Positions 1 to 7,896 of a DNA stretch of 64,000 nucleotides are shown piece by piece. Source of the stretch: Lacisediminihabitans sp040549465 (GTDB taxonomy: Bacteria; Actinomycetota; Actinomycetes; Actinomycetales; Microbacteriaceae); NCBI RefSeq assembly GCF_040549465.1, contig NZ_JBEPTL010000003.1:158555-222554 (forward strand). The letters are read 5' to 3'. The position numbers and the translations under genes were made by a program. The first letter of the stretch is position 1; each line of letters opens with the position of its first letter. Below the pieces are notes generated by a model, which did no database searches, had not been told where the DNA came from, and saw nothing but the letters and a program-made list of their open reading frames with translations.

Positions 1-51
1 GGTGTCGTCGGGGCCGCTGACCTCGCCCGGCTGCACGTCGAGTCGCGGTAG
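1..51 (+). CDS. C-terminal end of a probable ROK-family glucokinase (partial)
   Basis: Frame 1 reads 16 residues to a TAG at 49-51, ending GVVGAADLARLHVESR. The G-x-x-G-A-A-D-L-A-R tail is the usual C-terminus of actinobacterial ROK glucokinases, which phosphorylate glucose in the cytosol. Only this tail is inside the window, so the catalytic and zinc motifs cannot be checked. The next gene starts 27 bp downstream on the same strand, which fits a small operon. The call rests on the short tail motif alone. Confidence 0.5.
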   Translation, partial: GVVGAADLARLHVESR

Positions 52-78
52 AGTTTGATCTGTCGAAGGCGGGTCTGA

Positions 79-768
79 ATGTTCTACTGGTTCATGAAGA
101 ACCTGGTCGCGGGGCCGATTTTGAAGACGGTCTTCCGTCCATGGGTCACCGGCCACGAGAACATCCCGAAGACTGGTGGCGTCATTTTGGCGAGCAACCA
201 CCTCTCGTTCATCGACTCGGTGTTCCTCCCACTCGTCATAGACCGCCGCATCAGTTTTCTGGCGAAGAGCGACTACTACACGGCGCGCGGACCCAGGGGC
301 TGGTTTATCAAGAATTTCCTCAAGGCCACCGGCATGCTGCCGATCGATCGCTCGGGCGGCAAAGCGTCGGAGGCCTCCCTCCAGACCGGTCTCACAGTGT
401 TGGCCCATGGTGAGATGCTCGGCATCTACCCCGAGGGCACTCGCAGCCCCGATGGCAAGCTCTACCGCGGCCGCACCGGTGTCGCGCGCATGATTCTCGA
501 GGGCGGTGTACCAGTCGTACCCGTCGCCATGATCGATACGGAGAAGGTGATGCCCATCGGGCAGCGGCTTCCGAAGGTGCGTCGTATCGGCATCGTAATC
601 GGCGAGCCTCTCGACTTTTCCCGCTTCGAGGGCATGGAGGGCGACCGCTTCATCCTGCGTTCGATCACCGACGAGATCATGTACGAACTCGACCGCCTGA
701 GCGGTCAGGAATATGTGGATGTCTACGCCTCTTCGGTTAAGGAGAAGCAGGGCTCGTCCAGCCGGTAG
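79..768 (+). CDS. plsC: 1-acyl-sn-glycerol-3-phosphate acyltransferase (PlsC family)
   Basis: A 229-residue protein of the PlsC/LPLAT family, which moves an acyl chain onto lysophosphatidic acid to make phosphatidic acid at the inner face of the membrane. Motif I is visible as NHLSFID (NHxxxxD, about residues 40-46) and motif III as EGTRSPDG (about residues 118-125). A conserved P-V-V-P-V-A follows near residues 145-150. The ATG at 79 has a purine-rich ribosome site (GAAGGCGGG) just upstream. It lies between the glucokinase tail and the DAHP synthase gene on the same strand, an arrangement common in related actinobacteria. Several paralogues usually exist per genome, so the exact acceptor is uncertain. 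Confidence 0.88.
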   Translation: MFYWFMKNLVAGPILKTVFRPWVTGHENIPKTGGVILASNHLSFIDSVFLPLVIDRRISFLAKSDYYTARGPRGWFIKNFLKATGMLPIDRSGGKASEASLQTGLTVLAHGEMLGIYPEGTRSPDGKLYRGRTGVARMILEGGVPVVPVAMIDTEKVMPIGQRLPKVRRIGIVIGEPLDFSRFEGMEGDRFILRSITDEIMYELDRLSGQEYVDVYASSVKEKQGSSSR

Positions 769-828
769 GCTGGCAAATCGGGTCTTTTGCCCGTCGTCTC
801 CACCCGTCCCACCGAAGGAACACAGCCC

Positions 829-2202
829 GTGTTTGATCCGTCCGAAGATCCTGTCGTACTCGCCGATCCATCCGTGATCTCCGGGCTCGACTATTGGCGG
901 ACACTCCCGATCAAGCAGCAGCCACAGTGGCCGGATGCCTCGGCAGTCCAGGCGGCGTCCGATGAGCTCGCCACCCTCCCGCCCCTCGTCTTCGCTGGCG
1001 AGGTCGACGTGCTGCGTGAGCGTCTCGCCGCTGCCGCGCGCGGGCAGGCTTTCCTGCTGCAGGGCGGCGACTGCGCGGAGACCTTTGCCGGCGCCACGGC
1101 CGATCAGATCCGCAACCGCGTGAAGACGGTGCTGCAGATGGCTGTCGTATTGACCTACGGCGCATCCACGCCTGTCATCAAGATGGGCCGCATGGCCGGC
1201 CAGTTCGCGAAGCCCCGGTCGAGCGACACCGAGACCCGTGGCGACGTGACGCTGCCCGCCTATCGCGGCGATATCGTCAACGGCTACGACTTTACGCCCG
1301 AGTCGCGCGAAGCCGATCCGCGTCGCCTCGTGCAGGGTTACCACACCTCCGCCTCGACGCTCAATCTGGTGCGCGCCTTCACCCAGGGTGGTTTCGCCGA
1401 CCTGCGCGAGGTGCATCGCTGGAACCAGGGCTTCGCCCGCAACCCGGCCAACGCGCGCTACGAGCAGATGGCACGCGACATCGATAAGGCGATCAAGTTC
1501 ATGGAGGCGGCAGGCGCTGACTTCGAGGAACTCAGGCGGGTCGAGTTCTACACCAGCCACGAGGGCCTGCTCATGGACTACGAACGCCCGATGACGCGCG
1601 TCGATTCCCGCAACGGAACGCCGGTCAACACCTCGGCCCACTTCCTCTGGATCGGCGAGCGCACCCGCGACCTGGACGGCGCCCATGTCGACTACATGTC
1701 GCGCGTGCGTAATCCGATCGGGGTGAAGCTCGGCCCGACGACCACGGCAGACGACATGCGCCGCTTGATCGAGAAGCTTGATCCGAACCGCGAGCCAGGC
1801 CGCCTGACCTTCATCACTCGCATGGGCGCCGGCAAGGTTCGGGATGCTCTTCCTCCGCTGCTCGAGGCCATCAAGCAGGAGGACGCCAACCCGCTGTGGG
1901 TCAGCGACCCGATGCACGGCAACGGCCTGACCACGCCGAACGGCTATAAAACGCGCCGCTTCGACGACGTCGTTGACGAGGTCAAAGGGTTCTTCGAAGC
2001 GCACCGCGCTGCGGGAACCTACCCCGGCGGCATCCACATCGAGCTCACCGGCGACGACGTCACGGAGTGCCTCGGCGGCTCGGAGCAGATCGACGAGGCA
2101 ACCCTCGCCACCCGTTACGAGTCACTGTGCGACCCGCGGCTCAATCACATGCAATCGCTGGAACTCGCGTTCCTCGTGGCCGAGGAACTCAGCGCTCGCT
2201 AG
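829..2202 (+). CDS. aroG: class II 3-deoxy-7-phosphoheptulonate synthase
   Basis: Class II (plant/AroAII-type) DAHP synthase joins phosphoenolpyruvate and erythrose 4-phosphate in the first shikimate-pathway step. Family landmarks are LLQGGDCAE, the metal-binding stretch around VSDPMHGN, and HIELTGDDVTECLGG near the C-terminus. A TTG at 787 is also in frame. I chose GTG 829 because GAAGGA (about 814-819) sits 9 nt before it and TTG 787 has no ribosome site. That gives 457 residues, close to the family norm of about 460. The gene follows plsC closely and faces the convergent kinase gene across 43 bp. The start could still be 787. Confidence 0.93.
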   Translation: MFDPSEDPVVLADPSVISGLDYWRTLPIKQQPQWPDASAVQAASDELATLPPLVFAGEVDVLRERLAAAARGQAFLLQGGDCAETFAGATADQIRNRVKTVLQMAVVLTYGASTPVIKMGRMAGQFAKPRSSDTETRGDVTLPAYRGDIVNGYDFTPESREADPRRLVQGYHTSASTLNLVRAFTQGGFADLREVHRWNQGFARNPANARYEQMARDIDKAIKFMEAAGADFEELRRVEFYTSHEGLLMDYERPMTRVDSRNGTPVNTSAHFLWIGERTRDLDGAHVDYMSRVRNPIGVKLGPTTTADDMRRLIEKLDPNREPGRLTFITRMGAGKVRDALPPLLEAIKQEDANPLWVSDPMHGNGLTTPNGYKTRRFDDVVDEVKGFFEAHRAAGTYPGGIHIELTGDDVTECLGGSEQIDEATLATRYESLCDPRLNHMQSLELAFLVAEELSAR

Positions 2203-2245
2203 CGGATGCGCTCCGGTCACTATGCGCTGAGTCGCTGTTCCGACA

Positions 2246-4201
2246 TTAGCCGCCGCCAGCCTGCAGAGCGATAGTCACGGTCGATCCCTTATCAACGGTC
2301 TCATCAGCCTTCGGGTTCACCGAACTGACCGTCACACTGTTCGGTGCTGCCGAGAGGAATTCGCTGATGCCATTTTTAAATTTGACCTGTAGGCCGACGT
2401 CGGCGATCACTTGTTTCGCGACTGTCCACGTCTTTCCGACGACATCCGGCACCTGCACCTGCGGCTTGCCCGAGGAAATGATGAGGTCGACGGTGCTGCC
2501 TTCGGTCACCGCCTTGCCGTTGTTCTGAGCCTGGGCACGGATGACCAGGCCTTTGGCGACGGTGTCGCTGGCTTCCTGCGTTGCGGCCGGTACGCCGGTG
2601 AGGTTCTTGCCGGACAGGATCGTCTTCGCCTCGCCGACCGCCTGGCCGGAGACATCCGGGATCGCACCGAGCGAGACAACGAGGGTGATCGGCTGCTTCT
2701 CGCCGTAGTTCTGCCCCTCGGTCAGCGCTGAACCGTCAGCACCGAGAGCGGAGATCACCAGGCCCTCGGCAATCTTCTGGTCGAACTGTTTGGTGGAGTC
2801 CTTCGAGGCGAATTTCGCCGAGGCAATCTTCTGCTTCGCATCGTCCTCCGTGAGACCAACGAGCTTGGGAACCGGAATGAGCTGCGGACCGCCGGAGACC
2901 ACGAGACTCACCTGAGTTCCGTGGGCGAGCTGCGTTCCCGCTTTGGGTGTCGTTCCGACAACCAGGTCTTTCGCCACTGTCGTGGAGAAAACAGATGTGG
3001 TGGTGTCGCTCACGACGAGATCCTGAGCCTTCAAGGCGGCGCGCGCGGCATCCTGGGTCTGCCCTGAGACGCTCTGCACCGTGACCTTGGCACCCGGCCC
3101 TGCGCCGAAGTACCAGCCGGTTCCGCCGGCCGCCGCCGTGAGAAGGATGACCAGCGCGAAGAGCCAGAACCCCTTACGTCGACGTCGATCGCTTTTCGCC
3201 GCAAGTTCCGTCATGGACTCGGTGAGGACCGGGCCGGTGCGATGCCGCGCCTTGGGGGTGAGAATCTGGGTTTCAGCGGTCGACGATGGTGAGTCGACAG
3301 CGGTGGGCAGCACCATCGTGCGCTGGACGGCCGTCGCGCCGGTCACTCCGTCATCCTGGCGCAGCAGCGCCTCGGTCTCATGCAACTGTTCGAGCATCGC
3401 TCTCGCATCGCGGGGGCGCTGGTCGGGATCCCGTGCGGTCGCCCACAGAACGAGTTCGTCGAGTTCAGCCGGAACGCGAGGATTCTTGCTGCTCGGTGTC
3501 GGAACGGTGTCATTGGCGTGTTGGTGGGCGATCTGGAATGCCTGCTCGCCCTTGAAGGGCTGTTCGCCGGCAAGCATCTCGTAGAGCATGATGCCCACGG
3601 CGTAGATGTCGCTGCGGGTATCGGCCACTCCGCGGGTCACGAGCTCGGGGGAGAGGTAGGCGATCGTACCGAGCAGCGCATTGCCGGTGGCCGTGTTGGC
3701 GCTGGCCGCCCTCGCCAGGCCGAAGTCACCGATCTTGATACGTCCGTCATCCGCCAGCAGCACATTCTCGGGCTTCAGGTCCCTGTGCACGATGCCGTTC
3801 TTGTGCGCGGCGGCCAGCCCGGAAAGGAGTGCGTCCATGATGTCCATGGTCTGCACGGTGGTGAGCACTTTATGTTCCTGCAGCAGGTCGCGCAGGGTGA
3901 TCCCCGGCAGGTACTCCATGACGAGGTAGGCGGTCTCGCCGTCCTGGCCCTGGTCATAGACGTTCACGACATTCGGATGCGCCAACCTCGCGGCCGAGCG
4001 CGCCTCCTGGATGAACCGTGCCTTGTACTGTGAATCGTCGGCGAGGTGACCGTGCATCACCTTGATCGCGACTCGGCGTTCGAGGCGCAGATCGGTCGCA
4101 AGATAGACGGTGGCCATACCTCCGCGAGCGATGCGTGAGCGCACCTGGTATCGGCCGTCGATGAGACGTCCGATCAACGGATCAGTGCTATTGGTACTCA
4201 C
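2246..4201 (-). CDS. Ser/Thr protein kinase with four PASTA repeats (PknL/PknB type)
   Basis: A membrane receptor kinase of 651 residues. The kinase domain (about 15-275) shows the glycine loop ARGGMATVY, the ATP lysine in AIKVMHG (about K47), HRDLKPEN (139-146) and DFG (159-161), so it should be active. A basic segment leads to one membrane span (about 343-366). Four extracellular PASTA repeats follow to the C-terminus, which in this family bind muropeptides or lipid II. The GTG start lies 6 nt after a TAGACT -10 box, with no ribosome site, so the message is probably leaderless. The link to aroG and an Rv2175c-like gene suggests orthology to mycobacterial PknL, although PknL itself lacks this PASTA array. 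Confidence 0.93.
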   Translation of the reverse strand: MSTNSTDPLIGRLIDGRYQVRSRIARGGMATVYLATDLRLERRVAIKVMHGHLADDSQYKARFIQEARSAARLAHPNVVNVYDQGQDGETAYLVMEYLPGITLRDLLQEHKVLTTVQTMDIMDALLSGLAAAHKNGIVHRDLKPENVLLADDGRIKIGDFGLARAASANTATGNALLGTIAYLSPELVTRGVADTRSDIYAVGIMLYEMLAGEQPFKGEQAFQIAHQHANDTVPTPSSKNPRVPAELDELVLWATARDPDQRPRDARAMLEQLHETEALLRQDDGVTGATAVQRTMVLPTAVDSPSSTAETQILTPKARHRTGPVLTESMTELAAKSDRRRRKGFWLFALVILLTAAAGGTGWYFGAGPGAKVTVQSVSGQTQDAARAALKAQDLVVSDTTTSVFSTTVAKDLVVGTTPKAGTQLAHGTQVSLVVSGGPQLIPVPKLVGLTEDDAKQKIASAKFASKDSTKQFDQKIAEGLVISALGADGSALTEGQNYGEKQPITLVVSLGAIPDVSGQAVGEAKTILSGKNLTGVPAATQEASDTVAKGLVIRAQAQNNGKAVTEGSTVDLIISSGKPQVQVPDVVGKTWTVAKQVIADVGLQVKFKNGISEFLSAAPNSVTVSSVNPKADETVDKGSTVTIALQAGGG

Positions 4202-4207
4202 GACCTG

Positions 4208-4213
4208 AGTCTA
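4208..4213 (-). promoter_or_regulatory. -10 box of the PASTA kinase gene (leaderless)
   Basis: On the minus strand TAGACT ends 6 nt before the GTG start at 4201, so transcription should begin at or next to the start codon. No clear -35 element and no Shine-Dalgarno sequence are visible. Confidence 0.45.
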
Positions 4214-4263
4214 AAGTTGGCTGGCCAAAGCATCTCGTCAAAACACCGTGAGTGGCTAAAGCG

Positions 4264-5586
4264 TTACCTCAGGGCCGCCAGCCAGGAGCGCGCGGTTGTC
4301 TCCCACTTGGCGTAGGCATCGGGGTATCCGGAGAGTTGCACGGCCTGGGCCACCTGAGTCACGGTCTTCGACTGCCATCCGGAGATGTCGAGCAGGCCGC
4401 GGGTGTAACCCTTGTTCGGGTTGCTGGCTCCGCCGAAGAAGAGGCGGGCGGCGTAGGTCGTGTCGAGAATCTGGGCCGGCTTGCCCCATCCGGTGCTCGG
4501 ACGCTGTTGGAACAGGCCGAGCGAGTCGCGGTCGCCGTAGTTGAGGTTGCGGAGCCCGGACTCTTGTGCGGCTGCGGCCAGCGCGATGACCAGTCCGTAC
4601 TCCGGAACGCCAAGCGACTGTCCGACCTTGATGATGGTCTTCGCGTTGCCGGCCATTTCGGCGGTGAGCACTGTCGACTGCGGAATTATGGCCTGCGTGC
4701 TCGATGCGGGGACGATTGCTGCAGCGCCGGGGATGGCCAGGGTGCGGCCGGTGTAGATGATGCTCGACCAACCGAGTCCGTTTGCGGTGAGGAGCGCTTG
4801 CGTGGTCACGCCGAATTTGGCGGCGATCTTGCTGATCGTGTCGCCAGTGGCGATCACGTAGTTCGATGCGGTCGAAGGCTTCACGGAGACGACGGGTGTG
4901 AGGGCGACGGGTGTGATCGCGACCGGGCGCGCCGGAGCGACGGATGCCGACGCAGCACCGGGGATCGCAAGGGTCTGCCCTGGGTAGATGATGCTCGACC
5001 AGCCGAGTCCGTTGGCGCTCAGGAGGTTCTGCGTCGAAACGCCGAACTTCGCGGCGATGTGGCCGATGGTGTCGCCCCTGTGGATCGTGTACCTGCTGGT
5101 CGAAGCGGGTGCGGGTGCGGGTGCGGCCACGACGGCGACCGCACCTCCCGTGCTGAGCTTGAGGGTCTGCCCGGGGAAGATTGTCGACTTCCAGCCGAGG
5201 CCGTTGAGCGCGAGTACGGATGCCGTGGCGAGCCCGTAACGTCCGGCGATGCTGCTGATGGTGTCGCCCGCGACAACCCGGTACGTGGCCGGTGCAACCG
5301 CAATTGCCGTTTCGGCCGTGGAGACGGGAGCAGCGTTCGGATTGGTCGAGGCGCGCGCCGCCGCGGTGAAAGCATCGCGGATGGTCTTGCCGAGTTCCGA
5401 AGGAATCGATCGAGGCTTGTCGCCGCGCGGCTTGGCCTCCGCGGTCTGGATCGGCCCGGTCAGGGTTGTGCTGATAGCCATCGAGCCGGCGAGAACGATC
5501 GGCAAAGTCGTGAACAGGCTCTTGCTCAAACGACTCTGTTCCTTCGGCGTCGAATGTCGAGATTCATATCCTGGTGTGCTTGTCAT
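4264..5586 (-). CDS. secreted protein with three LysM repeats and a lysozyme-like C-terminal domain
   Basis: About 440 residues from the ATG at 5586; a longer in-frame start at 5649 has no better support. After a basic N-terminus there is one hydrophobic segment (TTLPIVLAGSMAIST...), a signal peptide or anchor. Three LysM repeats follow, each with a Y-x-V/I...GDT-I-x-x-IA core and N-GLGW...I-x-x-G-x-T-L end, expected to bind peptidoglycan. The C-terminal 130 residues contain AAAQESGLRNLNYGDRDSLGLFQQRPS, resembling the lysozyme-like domain of many actinobacterial cell-wall proteins, with Glu in QESG a possible acid residue. It sits 62 bp upstream of the PASTA kinase on the same strand, so the pair may share envelope sensing. 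Enzymatic activity is inferred. Confidence 0.8.
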   Translation of the reverse strand: MTSTPGYESRHSTPKEQSRLSKSLFTTLPIVLAGSMAISTTLTGPIQTAEAKPRGDKPRSIPSELGKTIRDAFTAAARASTNPNAAPVSTAETAIAVAPATYRVVAGDTISSIAGRYGLATASVLALNGLGWKSTIFPGQTLKLSTGGAVAVVAAPAPAPASTSRYTIHRGDTIGHIAAKFGVSTQNLLSANGLGWSSIIYPGQTLAIPGAASASVAPARPVAITPVALTPVVSVKPSTASNYVIATGDTISKIAAKFGVTTQALLTANGLGWSSIIYTGRTLAIPGAAAIVPASSTQAIIPQSTVLTAEMAGNAKTIIKVGQSLGVPEYGLVIALAAAAQESGLRNLNYGDRDSLGLFQQRPSTGWGKPAQILDTTYAARLFFGGASNPNKGYTRGLLDISGWQSKTVTQVAQAVQLSGYPDAYAKWETTARSWLAALR

Positions 5587-5756
5587 GTGGTTCCCCGTCA
5601 ACTCCCGGCCCCGAGCAGGCGTACTACTGCAATCAACCAACGCTGGCACAGATGTAACTCACTGTCAATTATCGTGACTGATGGGGTTTGAGTTAATTTG
5701 TTGGAAACATCCAAGTCCATGTTTGCGTCCGTCTACAGTTCTGGCAGGCTTGCAGG

Positions 5757-6098
5757 GTGACTACTGCCCCCGACATACGTTGGCTCACCATTCCCGATCT
5801 CGTCGACATCCTTGGAATCGGTGTCAGCAAAGTACGCCGCCTGATCGAAGACAAACAGCTGCTCGCCGTCAAAGTCGATGGAGCATGGAAGGTGCCGGAG
5901 TCCTTTGTGAGGGACAATGAACCACTCGGTGAACTTCGCGGCACCCTCCTTGTACTCCACGACAGCGGCTTCACCGACGATGAAGCGATGCACTGGCTGC
6001 TCTCCGACGAGGAGAGTCTGGGCACGGCTCCGATCGAAGCGCTCCGCTCGGGGCGCAAGGCCGAAGTGCGTCGCGTAGCGCAGGCGCTCGGCTTCTAG
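5757..6098 (+). CDS. Rv2175c-like winged-helix DNA-binding protein
   Basis: A 113-residue cytosolic protein beginning MTTAPDIRWLTIPDLVDILG. An excisionase/MerR-like helix-turn-helix (about residues 12-50: TIPDLVDIL...VRRLIEDKQL) is followed by a second all-alpha domain ending RRVAQALGF. It matches the architecture of M. tuberculosis Rv2175c, a DNA-binding protein phosphorylated by PknL. Here the PASTA kinase is two genes away and divergently transcribed, and the polyprenyl synthase gene faces it. The GTG start has only a weak ribosome site (GCAGGG). Whether the kinase phosphorylates it here is inference from synteny. Confidence 0.8.
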   Translation: MTTAPDIRWLTIPDLVDILGIGVSKVRRLIEDKQLLAVKVDGAWKVPESFVRDNEPLGELRGTLLVLHDSGFTDDEAMHWLLSDEESLGTAPIEALRSGRKAEVRRVAQALGF

Positions 6099-6108
6099 GT
6101 TCGAACGG

Positions 6109-7230
6109 CTACGCCGAGCGCTTGATCACTGTGTCGGCGAGTTGAACCAGCTGGTGCCGCGCCGCGCCGCTGATCGGGGAGTCGGTGATGGCTGCGACAG
6201 CGAGTTTCACGTTGTGGTCGATGATCCGTTCGACGTGTTCGACGGCTCCGCTATTGCGGATCGACGCCTGCAGCATCGAGATCTGCTGGGCGGAGAGATC
6301 CGCATCGCCGAGCAGTTCATCGAGAAGACTTGTCGCGTTCGTCGGCAGCTTGGTGCGCGCGAGTGCGATCAGCACCGTCCGCTTTCCTTCGCGAAGATCA
6401 TCACCGGCGGGCTTGCCGGTCGTTTCCGGATCACCGAAGACGCCCAACAGGTCGTCCCGCAACTGGTACGCGATGCCGAGCGGCAGGCCGAAATCGCGCA
6501 ACGCGATTACCTGTTCCGCACTGCCGCCTCCGAGCGCGGCCCCGATCGCCAGGGGAGCCTCGATGCTGTACTTGGCCGATTTGTAGACGATCACCCGGTG
6601 TGCCCTGCTGAGCAATTCCGGTTCGGGGTAGCTCTGCCACGAGCGCTCTTCGAGCACATCGAGGTATTGGCCAAGGGTGACCTCGGTACGCATCCGGTTG
6701 AATTCGAATCGCGCAGCATCACGCGCCTCGGTGCTGGCGAGACGTCTCGTGCCGGCGTCGAACAGCTCGTCGCTCCAGCCGAGAAGCAGATCGCCGAGGA
6801 GCAGGGCGGCGGACTGGCCAAAACTCTGCGCTTCGCCCGTCCATTCGCCTTCGTCGTGCAGGGATTCAAAGCGCTTGTGGGCAGACGCCAGACCGCGTCG
6901 CGTGTCTGAGTTATCCATAATGTCGTCGTGGACGAGAGCTGCAGCGTGGAAGATCTCGAGTGCACTCGCTGCGCCGACAACGGCCGAAAGGTCACTCGGC
7001 GGGGTGCTCTCGGTGATGACATCGGAACTGGTCGATTGTCCGGTGACGGCCTGCCATCCCCAGTAACAGAAGAGCGCACGGAACCTTTTGCCGCCGCGGA
7101 GTAGATCGCGTGAGAAATCGATGAAGGGAGAAAGATCGCCGCCGATGGATGCGAGGAGCGGTTGCCGCTCGTCAAGAAAGGCATCGATGTCCGCTTGGAC
7201 CAGATCAACTAACCGCGTACTCTCAGCCAC
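6109..7230 (-). CDS. polyprenyl (geranylgeranyl-type) diphosphate synthase
   Basis: A trans-prenyltransferase of 373 residues that condenses isopentenyl diphosphate with allylic primers. The first aspartate-rich motif is in LVHDDIMDNSDTRRG (DDxxD) and the second is DDLLGVFGD, with the lysine in GKPAGDDLREGKRT between elements of the second site. The position matches idsA2 (Rv2173) in the mycobacterial neighbourhood. Product length is set by residues before the first motif and cannot be assigned safely; geranylgeranyl or farnesyl chains are likely. The GTG start lies 6 nt after a TAGGCT -10 box (7237-7242), suggesting a leaderless message. It converges on the Rv2175c-like gene, with stops 10 bp apart. 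Confidence 0.9.
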   Translation of the reverse strand: MAESTRLVDLVQADIDAFLDERQPLLASIGGDLSPFIDFSRDLLRGGKRFRALFCYWGWQAVTGQSTSSDVITESTPPSDLSAVVGAASALEIFHAAALVHDDIMDNSDTRRGLASAHKRFESLHDEGEWTGEAQSFGQSAALLLGDLLLGWSDELFDAGTRRLASTEARDAARFEFNRMRTEVTLGQYLDVLEERSWQSYPEPELLSRAHRVIVYKSAKYSIEAPLAIGAALGGGSAEQVIALRDFGLPLGIAYQLRDDLLGVFGDPETTGKPAGDDLREGKRTVLIALARTKLPTNATSLLDELLGDADLSAQQISMLQASIRNSGAVEHVERIIDHNVKLAVAAITDSPISGAARHQLVQLADTVIKRSA

Positions 7231-7307
7231 GGATATAGCCTAGCCACGCACGGGCGCATACAATTGAGAGTTAGCATGCGTCGGTCTCAATCATGAGAGG
7301 AGTCACC

Positions 7308-7676
7308 ATGCCGCTGTCGGAACAGGAACAACGTCTCCTGGAGGAGATGGAGCGCAGTCTCTATCACAACGACGCCGATTTCGTCGCGACTGTAGGGACT
7401 CATCGAGGGCGCCCGAATGTCCGCACCGTCGTGATCGGCATCCTGATCGGAGTTTTCGGTATCGCCGTGATCGTGACAGGCGTGGTACTCCGTCTCCCGA
7501 TCCTCGGCATCGCAGGCTTTGTCATCATGTTCGTCGGTGTTCTGATGGCCATCTCTTCTCCCCGGCGGGGCGCAGCCTCTCCGGCACCCGCGGAGCCCGC
7601 AGCTCGTCAACGCGCCAGTTTTATGGATCGTATGAATGAGCGTTGGGACAAGCGCCAGGACGGGCACGACGAGTAA
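7308..7676 (+). CDS. DUF3040 membrane protein
   Basis: A 122-residue protein of the actinobacterial DUF3040 family. The hallmark N-terminus MPLSEQEQRLLEEMERSLYHNDADFV is followed by two adjoining membrane spans (about residues 43-63 and 66-86) and a charged tail, FMDRMNERWDKR. The ATG at 7308 has a good ribosome site, GAGAGGAG. The family lies just upstream of mraZ in mycobacteria (Rv2169c) and many other actinobacteria, hinting at an envelope or division role, but no function is established. A strong terminator follows at 7692. Confidence 0.88.
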   Translation: MPLSEQEQRLLEEMERSLYHNDADFVATVGTHRGRPNVRTVVIGILIGVFGIAVIVTGVVLRLPILGIAGFVIMFVGVLMAISSPRRGAASPAPAEPAARQRASFMDRMNERWDKRQDGHDE

Positions 7677-7691
7677 CACAGTTTTTCAGTA

Positions 7692-7722
7692 GGGCCGACC
7701 GCGAGGTCGGCCCTTTCTTTTT
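7692..7722 (+). terminator. Rho-independent terminator after the DUF3040 gene
   Basis: GGGCCGACC (7692-7700), a GCGA loop, the exact complement GGTCGGCCC (7705-7713), then TTTCTTTTT. The 9-bp GC-rich stem and T tract separate the DUF3040 transcript from the mraZ operon. Confidence 0.9.
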
Positions 7723-7743
7723 GCCCAAATTCGCGCCGTTCTT

Positions 7744-7759
7744 CTCCACAACCCTCCAC
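7744..7759 (-). promoter_or_regulatory. upstream pair of GTGGAG boxes (candidate MraZ sites)
   Basis: Two CTCCAC hexamers at 7744-7749 and 7754-7759, read as GTGGAG on the minus strand, lie exactly 10 bp apart. They repeat the downstream array in the opposite orientation. MraZ binds short TGGG-type repeats at 10-bp spacing in other bacteria, so these are candidate auto-regulatory sites. Confidence 0.45.
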
Positions 7760-7788
7760 CGGGTACTTACCTTTGTTTGCAGGGTGCG

Positions 7789-7807
7789 GTGCCCCAATAT
7801 GGGGCAC
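7789..7807. promoter_or_regulatory. perfect palindrome in the mraZ leader
   Basis: GTGCCCC-AATAT-GGGGCAC has two perfect 7-bp arms around a 5-bp A/T centre. There is no T tract, so it is not a terminator. It lies between the two GTGG box arrays and about 90 bp before mraZ. It could be an operator for another regulator or an RNA hairpin in the leader. Confidence 0.5.
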
Positions 7808-7830
7808 ATTCACGCGAATATCGTTGTTTT

Positions 7831-7856
7831 GTGGTGGAGAGTGGAGTAAAGTGGAG
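7831..7856 (+). promoter_or_regulatory. three GTGG boxes at 10-bp spacing (candidate MraZ operator)
   Basis: GTGGTG at 7831, GTGGAG at 7841 and GTGGAG at 7851 recur with exactly one helical turn between them, 40 bp before the mraZ start. This is the spacing known for MraZ recognition of repeated TGGG boxes in other bacteria, so MraZ autoregulation of the dcw operon is the likely role. Confidence 0.65.
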
Positions 7857-7896
7857 CGTACCTGAATCCAGGCCGGAGAATAAGGGGGAGTGGCCG

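Noticed and set aside
787..828. TTG 787 as the DAHP synthase start
   Set aside because: No ribosome site, while GTG 829 has GAAGGA at a good distance.
5640..5668. Possible promoter TTGACA-17-CAGCGT for the LysM protein gene on the minus strand
   Set aside because: The -35 box is perfect but the -10 is poor and no other support exists, so it is not listed as a feature.
4252..5691. Plus-strand open frame of 479 codons opposite the LysM protein gene
   Set aside because: No domain and low-complexity composition; the minus strand has a signal peptide and three LysM repeats.
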